Counted from the stretch's first letter, positions 1 to 8,528 are shown. The stretch: 29,440 nucleotides of DNA from Clostridiales bacterium (GCA_019415985.1 DXYE01000013.1:12837-42276), one strand, 5' to 3'. The notes: generated by a model not told the origin, from the sequence alone. Translations and numbers: made by a program.

Positions 1-112
1 GACAGTATGGATGACTGAGCCTCGCTCAGTTGGCCAAATCTGCGGTGCACGGCTCGCTGCGGCTTTTCATTAATGTAATGCTATGCCGTACTTATTATAC
101 CATGAAAATCCC
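1..112 (-). repeat. Family A intergenic repeat, copy A1
   Basis: First of two head-to-tail copies at the left edge; the next copy starts at 113 with the same GACAGTATGGATGACTGAGC. Inside are a short hairpin (ACTGAGC ctc GCTCAGT) and a long-range stem (GCACGGC at about 47-53 with GCCGTAC at about 84-90). One stem pair here would be G-U when read as minus-strand RNA. Read on the minus strand the copy opens with TGGTATAAT (94-102), an extended -10 box. The copy may start left of the window. The minus strand is given because the promoter-like end points that way; the gene it would serve lies outside the window. Confidence 0.85.
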
Positions 113-212
113 GACAGTATGGATGACTGAGCCTCGCTCAGTTGGCCAAATCTGCGGTGCACGGCTCACTGCGGCTTTTCGTTGAAGTAATGCTATGCCG
201 TGCACATGATAT
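113..212 (-). repeat. Family A intergenic repeat, copy A2
   Basis: Second tandem copy, nearly identical to A1 over its first 60 bases. It has a perfect 9-bp outer stem, GTGCACGGC with GCCGTGCAC. The -10-like end has decayed to TATCAT on the minus strand, so this copy probably has no promoter of its own. It sits 38 bp beyond the stop codon of the minus-strand hydrolase gene. Confidence 0.85.
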
Positions 213-250
213 CCGATTCATTTTACAGAAAAGGACCAAACATACCTCTC

Positions 251-817
251 TCACGTAAGAAATCGATGAAAGGAATTCGCCGATTCCTCGGCGAAATGTA
301 TGGAAAAATCGGGCGGAAATACTTCAGAGGGCTGAGAAAACGTCTCCCTGTGAAAACGCCCGTTCCGGCGGATAAGCTCCGAGACGAGACCGGATGGATA
401 ATCCGGATGACAGTCATACCGACTAACCGGGCAGTGTTCCATCGCTTTCCACAGATCTTCGCTCCATGGCTGATGATGATAGAGCCAACTGCTGGTCAAT
501 CCGATCTCCCGCCGATAGTCACTGATCCAATTCTCTCCGGTATACTGTTCTTTATGGCGTCTCATGGGCGCTTCATCCCATAAAAGATCCAGATACAGAT
601 GAAAGACAATTCCCTTGAGATAGACATTGGAGAGATCGATACCGCGTGCATACGCATACAGCGCCTCGGACCGATCGGGTCTGTCTCTCAGATGAAGCCG
701 GTCCTTTTTTTTCCATTCGTTTATACAATCCGGCGCCAGATTTCCAATATAAAATTCGACGGGCGCATTGGCATCATACGCCCTTGCTGCAGTTAAATGA
801 ATCATCGCGGAAGGCAA
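251..817 (-). CDS. Zinc-dependent phospholipase C-like hydrolase family protein
   Basis: A 188-aa protein that appears soluble, with no signal peptide or membrane segment. The N-terminus, M-P-S-A-M-I-H-L-T-A-A-R, followed by an F-Y-I-G-N-L-A-P-D-C motif, matches my recollection of a Clostridial family annotated as zinc-dependent phospholipase C or HD-like hydrolases. Candidate metal ligands are the His near residue 7, the Asp in NLAPD, the His in DRLHLRD and the downstream HLYLD segment. Start choice: the ATG at 826 abuts the ribosome binding site AAGGAG (827-832) with no spacer, whereas TTG at 817 lies 9 nt from it and gives the expected N-terminus. Family A repeats lie on both sides. The substrate is unknown; the family call is from memory and the metal role is inference. 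Confidence 0.6.
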   Translation of the reverse strand: MPSAMIHLTAARAYDANAPVEFYIGNLAPDCINEWKKKDRLHLRDRPDRSEALYAYARGIDLSNVYLKGIVFHLYLDLLWDEAPMRRHKEQYTGENWISDYRREIGLTSSWLYHHQPWSEDLWKAMEHCPVSRYDCHPDYPSGLVSELIRRNGRFHRETFSQPSEVFPPDFSIHFAEESANSFHRFLT

Positions 818-1000
818 ACAACGCATCTCCTTTTCATCTCAGTATTTATTTAAATCTGCTCATTCTCCGCATGCGATGCAGACGTGAAGGCTACGGTTCC
901 GCTTCGTGAACACAACATCTCTCCGAAGTTCAGCACTGAAAACGCGCTGTTTTTCCCGCCGTAATGCTGATTTTCTGTTTTCAATTTTCATAAGCGGCCT

Positions 1001-1091
1001 TGCCCGGTCGGATAAATTTGCGGTGCACGGCTCACTGCGGCTTTACGGTGATGTAATTTTATGCCGTGTCTATTATACTATAAAGAATCCC
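1001..1091 (-). repeat. Family A intergenic repeat, copy A3
   Basis: The right two thirds (GTGCACGGCTCACTGCGGC to TATTATAC) match the family closely; the left end is diverged and the ACTGAGC hairpin is lost. On the minus strand it starts with TATAAT (1072-1077), pointing to the hydrolase gene whose start is at 817. It is followed directly by copy A4. Confidence 0.8.
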
Positions 1092-1197
1092 GGCAGTTTG
1101 GATGACTGAGCCTCGCTCAGTCGGCCAAATCTGTGATGCACGGCTCACTCCGGCTTTACGGTGATGTAATTTTATGCCGTGCTTATTATACCATAAA
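1092..1197 (-). repeat. Family A intergenic repeat, copy A4
   Basis: A near-consensus copy with both hairpins: ACTGAGC/GCTCAGT around 1106-1122, and GCACGGC (1138-1144) with GCCGTGC (1176-1182). It is tandem to A3. Its right end forms the -10 element of the minus-strand promoter described separately. Confidence 0.85.
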
Positions 1198-1213
1198 CAC
1201 CCGCACATTTCAA
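1185..1213 (-). promoter_or_regulatory. Sigma-A-type promoter at the end of repeat A4
   Basis: On the minus strand this reads TTGAAA (1208-1213), a 17-bp spacer, then TATAAT (1185-1190) preceded by TGG, i.e. -35, optimal spacing and an extended -10. The -10 belongs to repeat A4 and the -35 to flanking DNA. It would transcribe through A4 and A3 toward the hydrolase gene, giving a leader of roughly 360 nt. Confidence 0.6.
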
Positions 1214-1265
1214 TCGGTTGAATCATATAAATGATATAGAACCATTTGGTCTGAAGCACCAGAAC

Positions 1266-1294
1266 TTTACAATCAGGACTGTATATGTTATAAT
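1266..1294 (+). promoter_or_regulatory. Sigma-A-type promoter toward ddl
   Basis: TTTACA (1266-1271), a 17-bp spacer and TATAAT (1289-1294) preceded by TGT form a near-consensus promoter with an extended -10. The -10 is the first part of family B copy B1. It is about 275 bp upstream of the ddl start and divergent from the A4 promoter. Confidence 0.6.
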
Positions 1295-1324
1295 GAGCGC
1301 AGCGATTTCAAGCATCATTTTCCT
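1286..1324 (+). repeat. Family B intergenic repeat, copy B1
   Basis: Reads TGTTATAATGAGCGCAGCGA, then TTTCAAGCATCATTTTCCT. The same pattern occurs at 13998 (plus strand) and three times on the minus strand at 23718-23878. Here it lies upstream of ddl and overlaps the promoter's extended -10 box. Confidence 0.7.
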
Positions 1325-1570
1325 GTGTAGCCCATTTAAATATGATAGATGACCGCTTGATAAAACGGAAAATAGGGGTGCAAAAAAGCGGCCCGCATTC
1401 CGCCGCAAAAACAGTACTTATGCGCCTTACTGTTTTATGCAACAGGAAATATCAGTCGGAAATTTTCCGATCATATACAGTATTCGCTAAAACATTGCAG
1501 TACCGTTTTTGAACTGCTCCAGCCCAATATACAGTATCTTTAAAAATTCGATGAAAGGTAATTGTAATCC

Positions 1571-2584
1571 ATGAAGATCGTCGTATTAGCCGGAGGGCTG
1601 AGCCCCGAAAGAGATGTCTCTCTTTCCTCCGGTGCGCTTATTGCCAATGCTCTTGTCGACAACGGCCATGAGGTCATGCTGCTCGACCTGTTTTTAGGCT
1701 GTCACAATCAGGAAATACCAACGGAATACAGGACCACAAAGGAAAAGAAAAAATTTTTCTATCAGATTCCCGAAACAGAGCCTGATCTTAAAGAGATTTC
1801 AAAGGGCAGCGCCGGCATGGTTGGAGAAGGTGTACTCGACCTATGTAAGACAGCAGACGTCGTCTTTCTCGCGCTGCATGGCTCTGTCGGTGAAAACGGT
1901 CAGCTACAAGCGCTTTTCGATCTATACAGCATCCGTTATACAGGCACCGGTTATACAGGCAGCCTTTTGGCCATGGATAAGGATCTCTCCAAACGGCTCA
2001 TGCGGAATGCAGGAATCCCAACCGCGAACTGGAAATATTTTTCGCTTGACGGTGGAGACTGCGATACCGCCGGTATCGACTTACCGTGTGTGGTAAAGCC
2101 ATGCTGCTGCGGCTCCAGCATTGGCGTCACCATCGTAGAAAGCAGCGAACAGCTTGAGCATGCGCTTCAATATGCCGGAAAATACGAAAAGCATGTTATG
2201 ATTGAAGATAAGATTGAGGGACGGGAATTTTCAGTGGGAATCCTTGGAGGCAAAGCTCTGCCGGTCATTGAGATCATTCCGAAAACAGGCTTTTACGATT
2301 ACAAAAATAAATATCAGACCGGCATGACAGAGGAAATTTGTCCTGCTGCGCTGACACCTGCCGAAACGGACCGGCTGCAGTCCCATGCGCTGGCTGTACA
2401 TAAGGCTTTGCGTCTTGGCTTTTATTCTCGGATCGATTTCATATTGAACAGTTCAGGAGAGGCATACTGTCTGGAGGCTAACACATTGCCCGGCATGACT
2501 CCGACCAGTCTGCTGCCCAGAGAAGCTCTGGCAGCGGGGATTTCCTATCATGAGCTCTGCGAAAGAATCGCCCGAGGCGTTTAA
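1571..2584 (+). CDS. ddl: D-alanine--D-alanine ligase
   Basis: A 337-aa cytosolic ATP-grasp enzyme that joins two D-alanines for the peptidoglycan stem peptide. The N-terminal segment VVLAGGLSPERDVSLSSG is the classic family start. LHGSVGENGQLQ, the ATP-grasp core around VVKPCCCGSSIGV and EDKIEGREFSVGIL, the omega-loop FYDYKNKY, and the C-terminal RIDFILN...EANTLPGMTPTSLLP are all present. The tyrosine in YDYKNKY is the usual mark of D-Ala-D-Ala rather than D-Ala-D-Lac specificity, so there is no sign of vancomycin-type altered specificity. A charged insertion around residues 45-75 is longer than in many homologues. The ribosome binding site AAAGG is at 1554-1558. Transcription probably comes from the promoter at 1266-1294; the gene is not in a dcw-like cluster here. 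Confidence 0.92.
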   Translation: MKIVVLAGGLSPERDVSLSSGALIANALVDNGHEVMLLDLFLGCHNQEIPTEYRTTKEKKKFFYQIPETEPDLKEISKGSAGMVGEGVLDLCKTADVVFLALHGSVGENGQLQALFDLYSIRYTGTGYTGSLLAMDKDLSKRLMRNAGIPTANWKYFSLDGGDCDTAGIDLPCVVKPCCCGSSIGVTIVESSEQLEHALQYAGKYEKHVMIEDKIEGREFSVGILGGKALPVIEIIPKTGFYDYKNKYQTGMTEEICPAALTPAETDRLQSHALAVHKALRLGFYSRIDFILNSSGEAYCLEANTLPGMTPTSLLPREALAAGISYHELCERIARGV

Positions 2585-2774
2585 ATTTAGGGGACCGCGC
2601 CATTTCTGCTCTTCCCCCAATCTTTTACAGCCATAGAATCGATGTTCGGCAGCCTGAATCCACAAAGGCCTCGGTCGGGCAGATGTATATCTCAGATGGC
2701 AGTCCTCAGCCTCCCGGATGCATGTAAATAAAATATGAATCTTTCGTCTCGTTTCTATGATTCGATGCAAAATC

Positions 2775-2783
2775 TGCTATAAT
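2775..2783 (+). promoter_or_regulatory. Extended -10 promoter for ligA-obgE
   Basis: TGCTATAAT is a perfect extended -10 (TG-n-TATAAT). The -35 region at the matching distance is poor, as is common for extended -10 promoters. It gives a predicted start near 2790 and a leader of about 165 nt before ligA. Confidence 0.5.
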
Positions 2784-2791
2784 AGGAAAGT

Positions 2792-2807
2792 GATACCGGA
2801 CGGTATC
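2792..2807. promoter_or_regulatory. Dyad at the predicted ligA transcription start
   Basis: GATACCG-GA-CGGTATC is a perfect inverted repeat with 7-bp arms beginning about two bases after the predicted start site. Its position suits a repressor operator; alternatively it forms a small stem at the 5' end of the mRNA, which would protect it. No regulator is assigned. Confidence 0.35.
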
Positions 2808-2956
2808 TGTTCCTGCTATGGCCCTTGGAGCCGTTGTGTGTTAACGTAACGAATACGGCAGAGCGCTCCCTCACCCAAAGCTATAAAATTGCCGTCCGGC
2901 CGATATCCGCCGACGACATAACAACTTTAAAAAATTCTGAAAGGCATGGTCGATGA

Positions 2957-4954
2957 ATGTCTGAAATACAAAGGGAAATCGCGGATCTGCGCCGACAGTT
3001 GGCCTATCACAGCCGTAAATACTATGTAGAGGATGCGCCGGAAATTTCCGACGCATCCTATGACCGGATGTTTCGCCGTCTGGTCGATCTGGAAACTCAA
3101 TATCCGGAATTTGACGATCCGAACTCACCGACAAAACGGGTTGGGGGCGCCGCGCTGGACAAGTTTGACAAGGTCATTCATACAGTACCTATGGGGAGTC
3201 TTCAGGATGTGTTCGATGCAGCAGAGCTATGCGCCTTTTTAGAACGAACCAACGAATGGTTCGCAGAGGCGGGCTTGTCTCCCCATTATTCTGTGGAATG
3301 TAAAATTGACGGTCTTTCCGTTTCCTTAGAATACCGTAACGGATTGTTTGTGCGGGGCTCTACCCGCGGCGATGGCATCACAGGAGAAGATGTGACGGAA
3401 AATTTGAAGACGATTCACTCCCTCCCTCTGTCGCTCCAAATTCCAGATCCGCCTGCGTTTCTCGAGGTTCGCGGTGAAGTTTACATGGCTCACGACGCGT
3501 TTGCGGCTCTGAACCGAAGACGCGAGGAAAACGAGGAGACACTGTTCGCAAATCCCCGAAATGCAGCGGCCGGATCGCTGCGCCAGCTCGATTCCCGCAT
3601 CACCGCAAAACGGCGGCTTGATCTCTTTGTGTTCAACGTTCAGGCAGCGGAGGGCATCGGTTTTATTTCGCACAGTGAAAGCCTCGACTTTTTGGAATCT
3701 GCGGGGTTTCCAACGGTCCCTCTCCGCAGATGCCTCTCCGACACGGAAGAAATTCTCGCACACATTGAAAAAATTGGGGAAGAACGAAGGACACTACCCT
3801 ATGACATCGACGGCGCCGTCATCAAGGTGGACCTGCTTTCGGCTCGCGAAGCCATTGGAGAAACCTCAAGCACACCGAAATGGGCGGTAGCCTTTAAATA
3901 TCCGCCGGAGATCAAAGAAACCAGGCTGTTGGATATCACGGTGCAGGTCGGGCGTACGGGCGTACTGACGCCAAATGCCGTGCTGGAGCCGGTTAAGCTG
4001 GCAGGCTCTACAGTCAGCCGTGCTACGCTGCACAACATCGATTATATCCGTGAACGTGATATACGCATTGGCGATGCGGTTCTGGTTCAGAAGGCGGGTG
4101 ACATCATTCCGGAGGTGATCTCCGTCCAAAAAGAAAAAAGAACCGGCTGTGAACAGGTATATACAATGCCTGAGCGTTGTCCCTCCTGCGGAGAACCAGT
4201 CATGCGGGACGAGGAAGCAGCAACACGCTGCACAAACGGAGCCTGTCCCGCTCAGCTTCTGAGGCATTTGGCGCATTTTGCCTCCCGAGAAGCTATGAAT
4301 ATCGATGGTTTAGGCATATCCATTCTGCGTCTTCTCCGAGATAACCATTTGGTAAAAACGCCGGCAGATCTGTACCGTCTGCGTGCCGAGCAGCTGGTCC
4401 CGCTGGAACGCATGGGGGAAAAGTCAGCCGACAATCTGATTCAAGCCATAGACCGTTCTAAAAATGCAGGGCTTGACCGCCTGATCTATGCACTGGGCAT
4501 CCGTCAGGTCGGACAAAAGGCCGCTGCTGTTCTGGCACGGGAATACGGAGATATCGATCGGCTGATGCAGGCTGGAGATGAACAGCTCTGTAAGATTTTT
4601 GATATCGGTGAAATTACGGCGCACCACATCGTACAGTATTTTTCACATCCGCAGTCAAAGACCCTGATCTGTGAGCTGCGTGAGCTAGGCGTTGTGATGA
4701 CCTATCAGGGTAAGCAGACCGGAAATCAACTGGCCGGTCTGATCTTTGTGCTCACCGGCGCGCTGAACGGTATGAATCGGGATGAAATGACTGATTTGAT
4801 CGTTCGGAACGGAGGAAAAGTCACCTCTGCTGTCTCGAAAAAAACAGACTATGTGATCGCCGGTGCGGACGCTGGCTCAAAGCTCTCAAAGGCACAGACG
4901 CTTGGTGTCCCGGTTTTAAGCCAGGATGAATTCTTTGATCGGTTCATGAAATAA
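2957..4954 (+). CDS. ligA: NAD+-dependent DNA ligase LigA
   Basis: A 665-aa protein, the usual length for bacterial LigA, which seals nicks in replication and repair using NAD+. Domains in order: Ia (about 1-70, with the YYVEDAPEISDASYDRMFRRL pattern that binds the nicotinamide part), adenylation domain with the catalytic Lys116 in CKIDGLS, OB-fold (about 315-400), a Cys4 zinc finger (C408, C411, C425, C430), helix-hairpin-helix repeats (about 440-585) and a C-terminal BRCT domain (about 594-665). All catalytic elements appear intact. It precedes obgE on the same strand with about 110 bp between them, so the two may share the extended -10 promoter upstream. Confidence 0.96.
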   Translation: MSEIQREIADLRRQLAYHSRKYYVEDAPEISDASYDRMFRRLVDLETQYPEFDDPNSPTKRVGGAALDKFDKVIHTVPMGSLQDVFDAAELCAFLERTNEWFAEAGLSPHYSVECKIDGLSVSLEYRNGLFVRGSTRGDGITGEDVTENLKTIHSLPLSLQIPDPPAFLEVRGEVYMAHDAFAALNRRREENEETLFANPRNAAAGSLRQLDSRITAKRRLDLFVFNVQAAEGIGFISHSESLDFLESAGFPTVPLRRCLSDTEEILAHIEKIGEERRTLPYDIDGAVIKVDLLSAREAIGETSSTPKWAVAFKYPPEIKETRLLDITVQVGRTGVLTPNAVLEPVKLAGSTVSRATLHNIDYIRERDIRIGDAVLVQKAGDIIPEVISVQKEKRTGCEQVYTMPERCPSCGEPVMRDEEAATRCTNGACPAQLLRHLAHFASREAMNIDGLGISILRLLRDNHLVKTPADLYRLRAEQLVPLERMGEKSADNLIQAIDRSKNAGLDRLIYALGIRQVGQKAAAVLAREYGDIDRLMQAGDEQLCKIFDIGEITAHHIVQYFSHPQSKTLICELRELGVVMTYQGKQTGNQLAGLIFVLTGALNGMNRDEMTDLIVRNGGKVTSAVSKKTDYVIAGADAGSKLSKAQTLGVPVLSQDEFFDRFMK

Positions 4955-5063
4955 CCGCATACCTTTGCGATATTCAAAAAAAGCGTTTCTGTGCGGAAGT
5001 CAAACGGCAAGAAAAAAATTACCGAAAAAATACAGAAAACCTTTGCTATGCAAAGGCATGGGG

Positions 5064-6359
5064 ATGAGAAAGCATATGTTTATGGACTATGTAAAGCTTG
5101 CGCTGAAGGCAGGCAACGGCGGCAACGGCTGCGTCTCCTTCCGCCGCGAAAAATACGTCGCGCGCGGAGGCCCGGACGGCGGCGACGGCGGAAAGGGCGG
5201 AGACATTGTTTTTGTGATTGACGAGGGGGTCAATACACTGTTGGATTACCGCTATCACAGAAAATTTGAAGCCAAGAACGGCGAAAATGGCAAAGCAGCC
5301 AAATTTCACGGAAAATCTGCGGAAGACCTTGTGCTTCGCGTACCTCCGGGAACGATCATCCGCGATGCAGAAACAAACAAAATTCTGTGCGATATGAGCG
5401 GACGCGGACCGTTTGTCTGCTGTCGCGGCGGTAAGGGCGGCTGGGGTAACCGTCATTTTGCAACGCCGACAAGACAAATTCCGCGCTTTGCCAAAAACGG
5501 TCTGCGCGGCCAGGAGCGTGAGGTCGTTCTTGAACTGAAGATGCTGGCGGACGTGGGTTTTATCGGAATGCCCAATGTCGGAAAATCCTCTATTCTCTCC
5601 CGCATCAGTGCAGCAAAACCCAAGATCGCCAACTATCCCTTCACAACGCTTTCGCCAAATCTCGGTGTGGTAAGGACCGGAGAGGGAACCGGATTCGTCG
5701 CAGCCGATATTCCCGGACTAATTGAAGGCGCAAGCCAGGGCTTGGGCCTTGGACATGCCTTTCTGCGCCATACGGACCGCTGCCGTCTGCTGGTTCATGT
5801 GGTGGATATCTCCGGGGTGGAAGGACGTGATCCCATAGAGGATATCCGACTGATCAACCGCGAGCTTTCAAGCTATTCGGAGGCGCTGGCCCAAAGACCG
5901 CAGATTCTTGCAGCCAATAAGGCTGACGTCATTGAGGATGAAACGCTGTTCCAACGGCTGCAAGTTTACGCAGCAGAAAATAATTGTCCTTTGATCCGTG
6001 TTTCGGCTGTTACCGGTGAAAACCTCAAGGCGCTGGTCAATTTGATCTCCGATATGCTTCGCCGGCTGCCGCCGCTAACCGTGTATGAACCGGAACTGAG
6101 CGCCGACGCCCCCCTGAATTCAGAGGCTTCAAAGGATGATCGAGAGATCCGCATCCGCCGTGAAAATGAAATTTATATTGTAGAAGGCGATTGGCTGTAC
6201 AATCTCATGGGGTCCATCAATTTTGACGACAGAGAATCCCTCAATTATTTCGAAAAGGTTCTGAGGCAGGCGGGCGTCTATGAAAAAATGAAGGACTTCG
6301 GTGTTCGTGACGGCGATACCGTCAGTATGTACGGCATGGAGTTCGATTTTATCCTGTAA
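5064..6359 (+). CDS. obgE: GTPase ObgE/CgtA
   Basis: A 431-aa essential GTPase that binds the large ribosomal subunit and links ribosome maturation to stress and growth state. The glycine-rich Obg fold comes first (KLALKAGNGGNGCVSFRREK and repeated GGxGG patterns, about 1-160). The G domain follows: GMPNVGKSS (G1), the TTLSPNLG switch, ADIPGLIEGA (G3) and NKAD (G4). A C-terminal OCT domain is present (about 350-431, with the W-L-Y-N-L-M pattern). The open frame extends upstream to 4965, but the ATG at 5064 has AAAGG (5052-5056) 7 nt ahead and gives MRKHMFMDYVKL, close to the usual MF-D start; ATG 5076 is the alternative. The gene is not followed by the common yhbY/nadD partners. Confidence 0.95.
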   Translation: MRKHMFMDYVKLALKAGNGGNGCVSFRREKYVARGGPDGGDGGKGGDIVFVIDEGVNTLLDYRYHRKFEAKNGENGKAAKFHGKSAEDLVLRVPPGTIIRDAETNKILCDMSGRGPFVCCRGGKGGWGNRHFATPTRQIPRFAKNGLRGQEREVVLELKMLADVGFIGMPNVGKSSILSRISAAKPKIANYPFTTLSPNLGVVRTGEGTGFVAADIPGLIEGASQGLGLGHAFLRHTDRCRLLVHVVDISGVEGRDPIEDIRLINRELSSYSEALAQRPQILAANKADVIEDETLFQRLQVYAAENNCPLIRVSAVTGENLKALVNLISDMLRRLPPLTVYEPELSADAPLNSEASKDDREIRIRRENEIYIVEGDWLYNLMGSINFDDRESLNYFEKVLRQAGVYEKMKDFGVRDGDTVSMYGMEFDFIL

Positions 6360-6686
6360 CTTCATCGGCTGCGTCTGCCTTTGTTTACAAAGGATAACGG
6401 CTCCAAAGCATACCCTGCCGCCGAGCAGCTCGCTGAAAAATCGGGTAAGACGTCCATGATGTCACATACAGCAAAGGAAGCTGAAAGCAACAGGGAGGGC
6501 AAGGATCCACGCTTGTTTTTTAGGCGCATGAACAATGCGTTCTCTACCGTTTGATACCCATAATCCGCAAAAACATGAAAAGCATACAGCGTACGTTTGA
6601 CTTGAAATGAATTGATTCAAAAGTCGAAAATCGTTTCGCCGCGGTATGCAGCCCATAAAATATAAAAATCTGGAGGTTGACAAAAC
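6360..6686 (+). other. Intergenic region between obgE and the GH36 gene
   Basis: No gene is recognised. A plus-strand frame stays open from the obgE stop to about 6553 without a good start. A small hairpin CCTTTG/CAAAGG sits at 6378-6393, and an imperfect dyad (GACTTGAA...TTCAAAAGTC) spans 6599-6625. The GGAGG at 6672-6676 is the ribosome binding site of the next gene. No promoter with both boxes was found. Confidence 0.45.
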
Positions 6687-8453
6687 ATGAAAGAAATAAA
6701 GCTGCAAGGACGTTTCGTATACACCGTAAGCTCCGAAGAAGATATCTGTACGTCGATTACAAAGCTCGAGGAAGGCCTCGACCTGATCAAAATTTCATGG
6801 AAATCCGCCGACGGCAGCGACAGAACGCCGCCGGTCATCACAATAACCTGGGAATTTCCGCACGACAACATTCAGGGACTCTGGCATCCCTGCGCAGGCA
6901 CAAACCGCGGTATTCCTGCTGTGTGGTGCGGACATATGACGTCCAGCTCCGCATCCTCGGCGCCCGTTGCCTGTCTGTTCAGCAGCGGCGGAATGAACCG
7001 TCAGACTTTCGCCTGCGCGGACGCCATGAATCCTGTTAAATACAAATTCGTGCTTCGCGAGGAGGATTCCTTCTGGCTCTGCGATATCCGTCTGCTGGAC
7101 GCTGTAATCCCGCCGATGTCCGTTTATGAGACTGAACTGCGGATCGACACACGCGCGCTGCCGTATGAGGAGGCTCTCGGAGATGTTTCCGACTGGTGGG
7201 CCTCTATGCCTATGTATACACCCGCGGAGGTGCCAGAGGTATGTAAGCACCCCGTATATTCCACATGGTACAGCTTTCATCAGCATGTGGACGGCGACGA
7301 TATCGAAGAGGTGCTCCGCACCGCTGAGCCGCTTGGACTGCGGTCTGTCATTGTAGACGACGGCTGGCAGATGGCAGACGCTCAGAGAACTTATGGATTC
7401 TGCGGCGACTGGGAAGTCTGTCCGGAGAAGATCCGGGATATGAAAACACATGTTTCCCGGATTCACGCAATGGGACTGAAATATTTTCTGTGGTACTCGG
7501 TGCCCTATGTGGGCATTCACAGCAAAGCTTGGGAACGTTTCAAAGGAAAATATTTCCCCGTTTCGCACGATACGGCCGTGTTGGACCCCCGTTATCCGGA
7601 CGTCCGGGAATACCTGATCCAGACCTATGAAAACGCTGTGATAAATTGGGATCTGGACGGCTTCAAGCTCGACTTTATCGATCAATTCAGCCAGCCGGCA
7701 AAGGAGAATTCGGATGCGCCTGAGGGCAGAGATTACGTTTCTACAGCGCAGGCTGTGGACCGTCTGATGACGGATATTATCAGCCGCTTGAAAGCGCTGA
7801 AGCCGGATATCGGCATCGAATTCCGTCAGAGCTACATAGGTCCACTGATGCGCAAATACGGAAATATGTTCCGGGCCGCCGACTGCGCGAACGACACAGT
7901 CATAAATAAACTGCGTACCATTGATATACGCCTTCTGTCCGGCAATTCCCCCGCCCACAGCGATATGCTGACCTGGAGTCCGGAGGAAATCCCGGAAGCG
8001 GTTGCGCTTCAGCTCATACATACGCTGTTTTCCGTACAGCAGATATCCGTTCGTCCGAACAGATTACCTATATCTCAGCAAAAAACGCTCTCCTTCTGGC
8101 TCTCCTTCTGGGAGGGACACCGCGAAACCCTTCTTTCTGGCAAGCTTCGCGCCTATCAGCCGGAGCTGCTCTATACCATAGTCACCTGTGAGGACAGCAG
8201 CAGCTATATAGCTGTGGCCTATGCTGGACACATCGTCCTGCCGGCACCCGAAGGTACGCCGGGTAAGTGCGTATACATAAACGGCGGCGGCTGGGACGGC
8301 TTGACGGTCACCCACAAAGCGCCGGGAGAATACCGACTGACTGCTAAAAATTGCATGGGTGAGAAACTGTGGAGCGAAATCAAAAGACTGGAGACTTCAA
8401 CCGTTGCCTATGAGATCCCCAATGCCGGGCTCCTTGAAGTCGAAGCGCTCTGA
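6687..8453 (+). CDS. GH36-type alpha-galactosidase, compact form
   Basis: A 588-aa intracellular glycoside hydrolase of clan GH-D, which would release alpha-linked galactose from raffinose-type sugars or similar glycosides. There is an N-terminal beta-sandwich (about 1-165), then a TIM barrel with YSTWYSFHQH, IVDDGWQM (around 225) and YFLWYSVPYVG. The nucleophile is probably D329 in GFKLDFID, and the acid/base probably D399 or D403 in AADCANDTVINKLR. The C-terminal part (about 490-588) looks like a small beta domain. At 588 aa it is shorter than well-known GH36 enzymes of about 700-730 aa, and the KLDF motif differs from the usual KWD-N, so the true substrate may differ. There is no signal peptide. 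Start supported by GGAGG at 6672-6676. It appears monocistronic, ending at the hairpin at 8498-8528. Confidence 0.8.
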   Translation: MKEIKLQGRFVYTVSSEEDICTSITKLEEGLDLIKISWKSADGSDRTPPVITITWEFPHDNIQGLWHPCAGTNRGIPAVWCGHMTSSSASSAPVACLFSSGGMNRQTFACADAMNPVKYKFVLREEDSFWLCDIRLLDAVIPPMSVYETELRIDTRALPYEEALGDVSDWWASMPMYTPAEVPEVCKHPVYSTWYSFHQHVDGDDIEEVLRTAEPLGLRSVIVDDGWQMADAQRTYGFCGDWEVCPEKIRDMKTHVSRIHAMGLKYFLWYSVPYVGIHSKAWERFKGKYFPVSHDTAVLDPRYPDVREYLIQTYENAVINWDLDGFKLDFIDQFSQPAKENSDAPEGRDYVSTAQAVDRLMTDIISRLKALKPDIGIEFRQSYIGPLMRKYGNMFRAADCANDTVINKLRTIDIRLLSGNSPAHSDMLTWSPEEIPEAVALQLIHTLFSVQQISVRPNRLPISQQKTLSFWLSFWEGHRETLLSGKLRAYQPELLYTIVTCEDSSSYIAVAYAGHIVLPAPEGTPGKCVYINGGGWDGLTVTHKAPGEYRLTAKNCMGEKLWSEIKRLETSTVAYEIPNAGLLEVEAL

Positions 8454-8497
8454 CAGCAGGGGAAACACCGCACATTTTCCTGCTCTGTATAAGCTTC

Positions 8498-8528
8498 CGG
8501 CGGTGCAGACAACTGCACCGCCGCTTTT
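8498..8528 (+). terminator. Rho-independent terminator after the GH36 gene
   Basis: CGGCGGTGCAG (8498-8508), loop ACAA, then CTGCACCGCCG (8513-8523): a perfect 11-bp GC-rich stem followed by CTTTTGC. It begins 45 nt after the stop. The 200 bp between it and the next gene hold nothing recognisable. Confidence 0.85.

Larger units (their letters stand above)
827..1570. other. Intergenic region with repeats and divergent promoters
   Basis: This 744-bp stretch has no convincing gene. It holds family A copies A3/A4, a strong minus-strand promoter (1185-1213), a plus-strand promoter with family B copy B1 (1266-1324), and a 9-bp hairpin AAAACAGTA/TACTGTTTT at 1408-1436 with an 11-nt loop. That hairpin would lie in the ddl leader; it has no U-run and its role is unknown. 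Confidence 0.7.
2585..2956 (+). other. Intergenic region between ddl and ligA
   Basis: No gene is recognised in these 372 bp. The right half carries the ligA promoter (about 2775-2783) and the dyad at 2792-2807. No clear rho-independent terminator for ddl was seen, so some read-through into ligA is possible. Confidence 0.5.

Noticed and set aside
1..212. CRISPR array suggested by tandem repeats
   Set aside because: The units are about 105 bp, directly adjacent without unique spacers, and recur singly across the window; no cas genes are present.
1408..1436. Riboswitch or attenuator in the ddl leader
   Set aside because: Only a single AT-rich 9-bp hairpin without U-run; no recognisable riboswitch core.
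1571..2584. Van-type ligase giving glycopeptide resistance
   Set aside because: The omega-loop Tyr motif (YDYKNKY) and the lack of vanH/vanX/vanT neighbours point to an ordinary housekeeping D-Ala-D-Ala ligase.
6357..6553. Open plus-strand stretch after obgE with protein-like composition
   Set aside because: No start codon with a ribosome binding site and no recognised similarity; at best a worn gene remnant.
6795..8021. Minus-strand open frame of 408 codons
   Set aside because: Shadow of the GH36 gene; no ribosome binding site or known motif.
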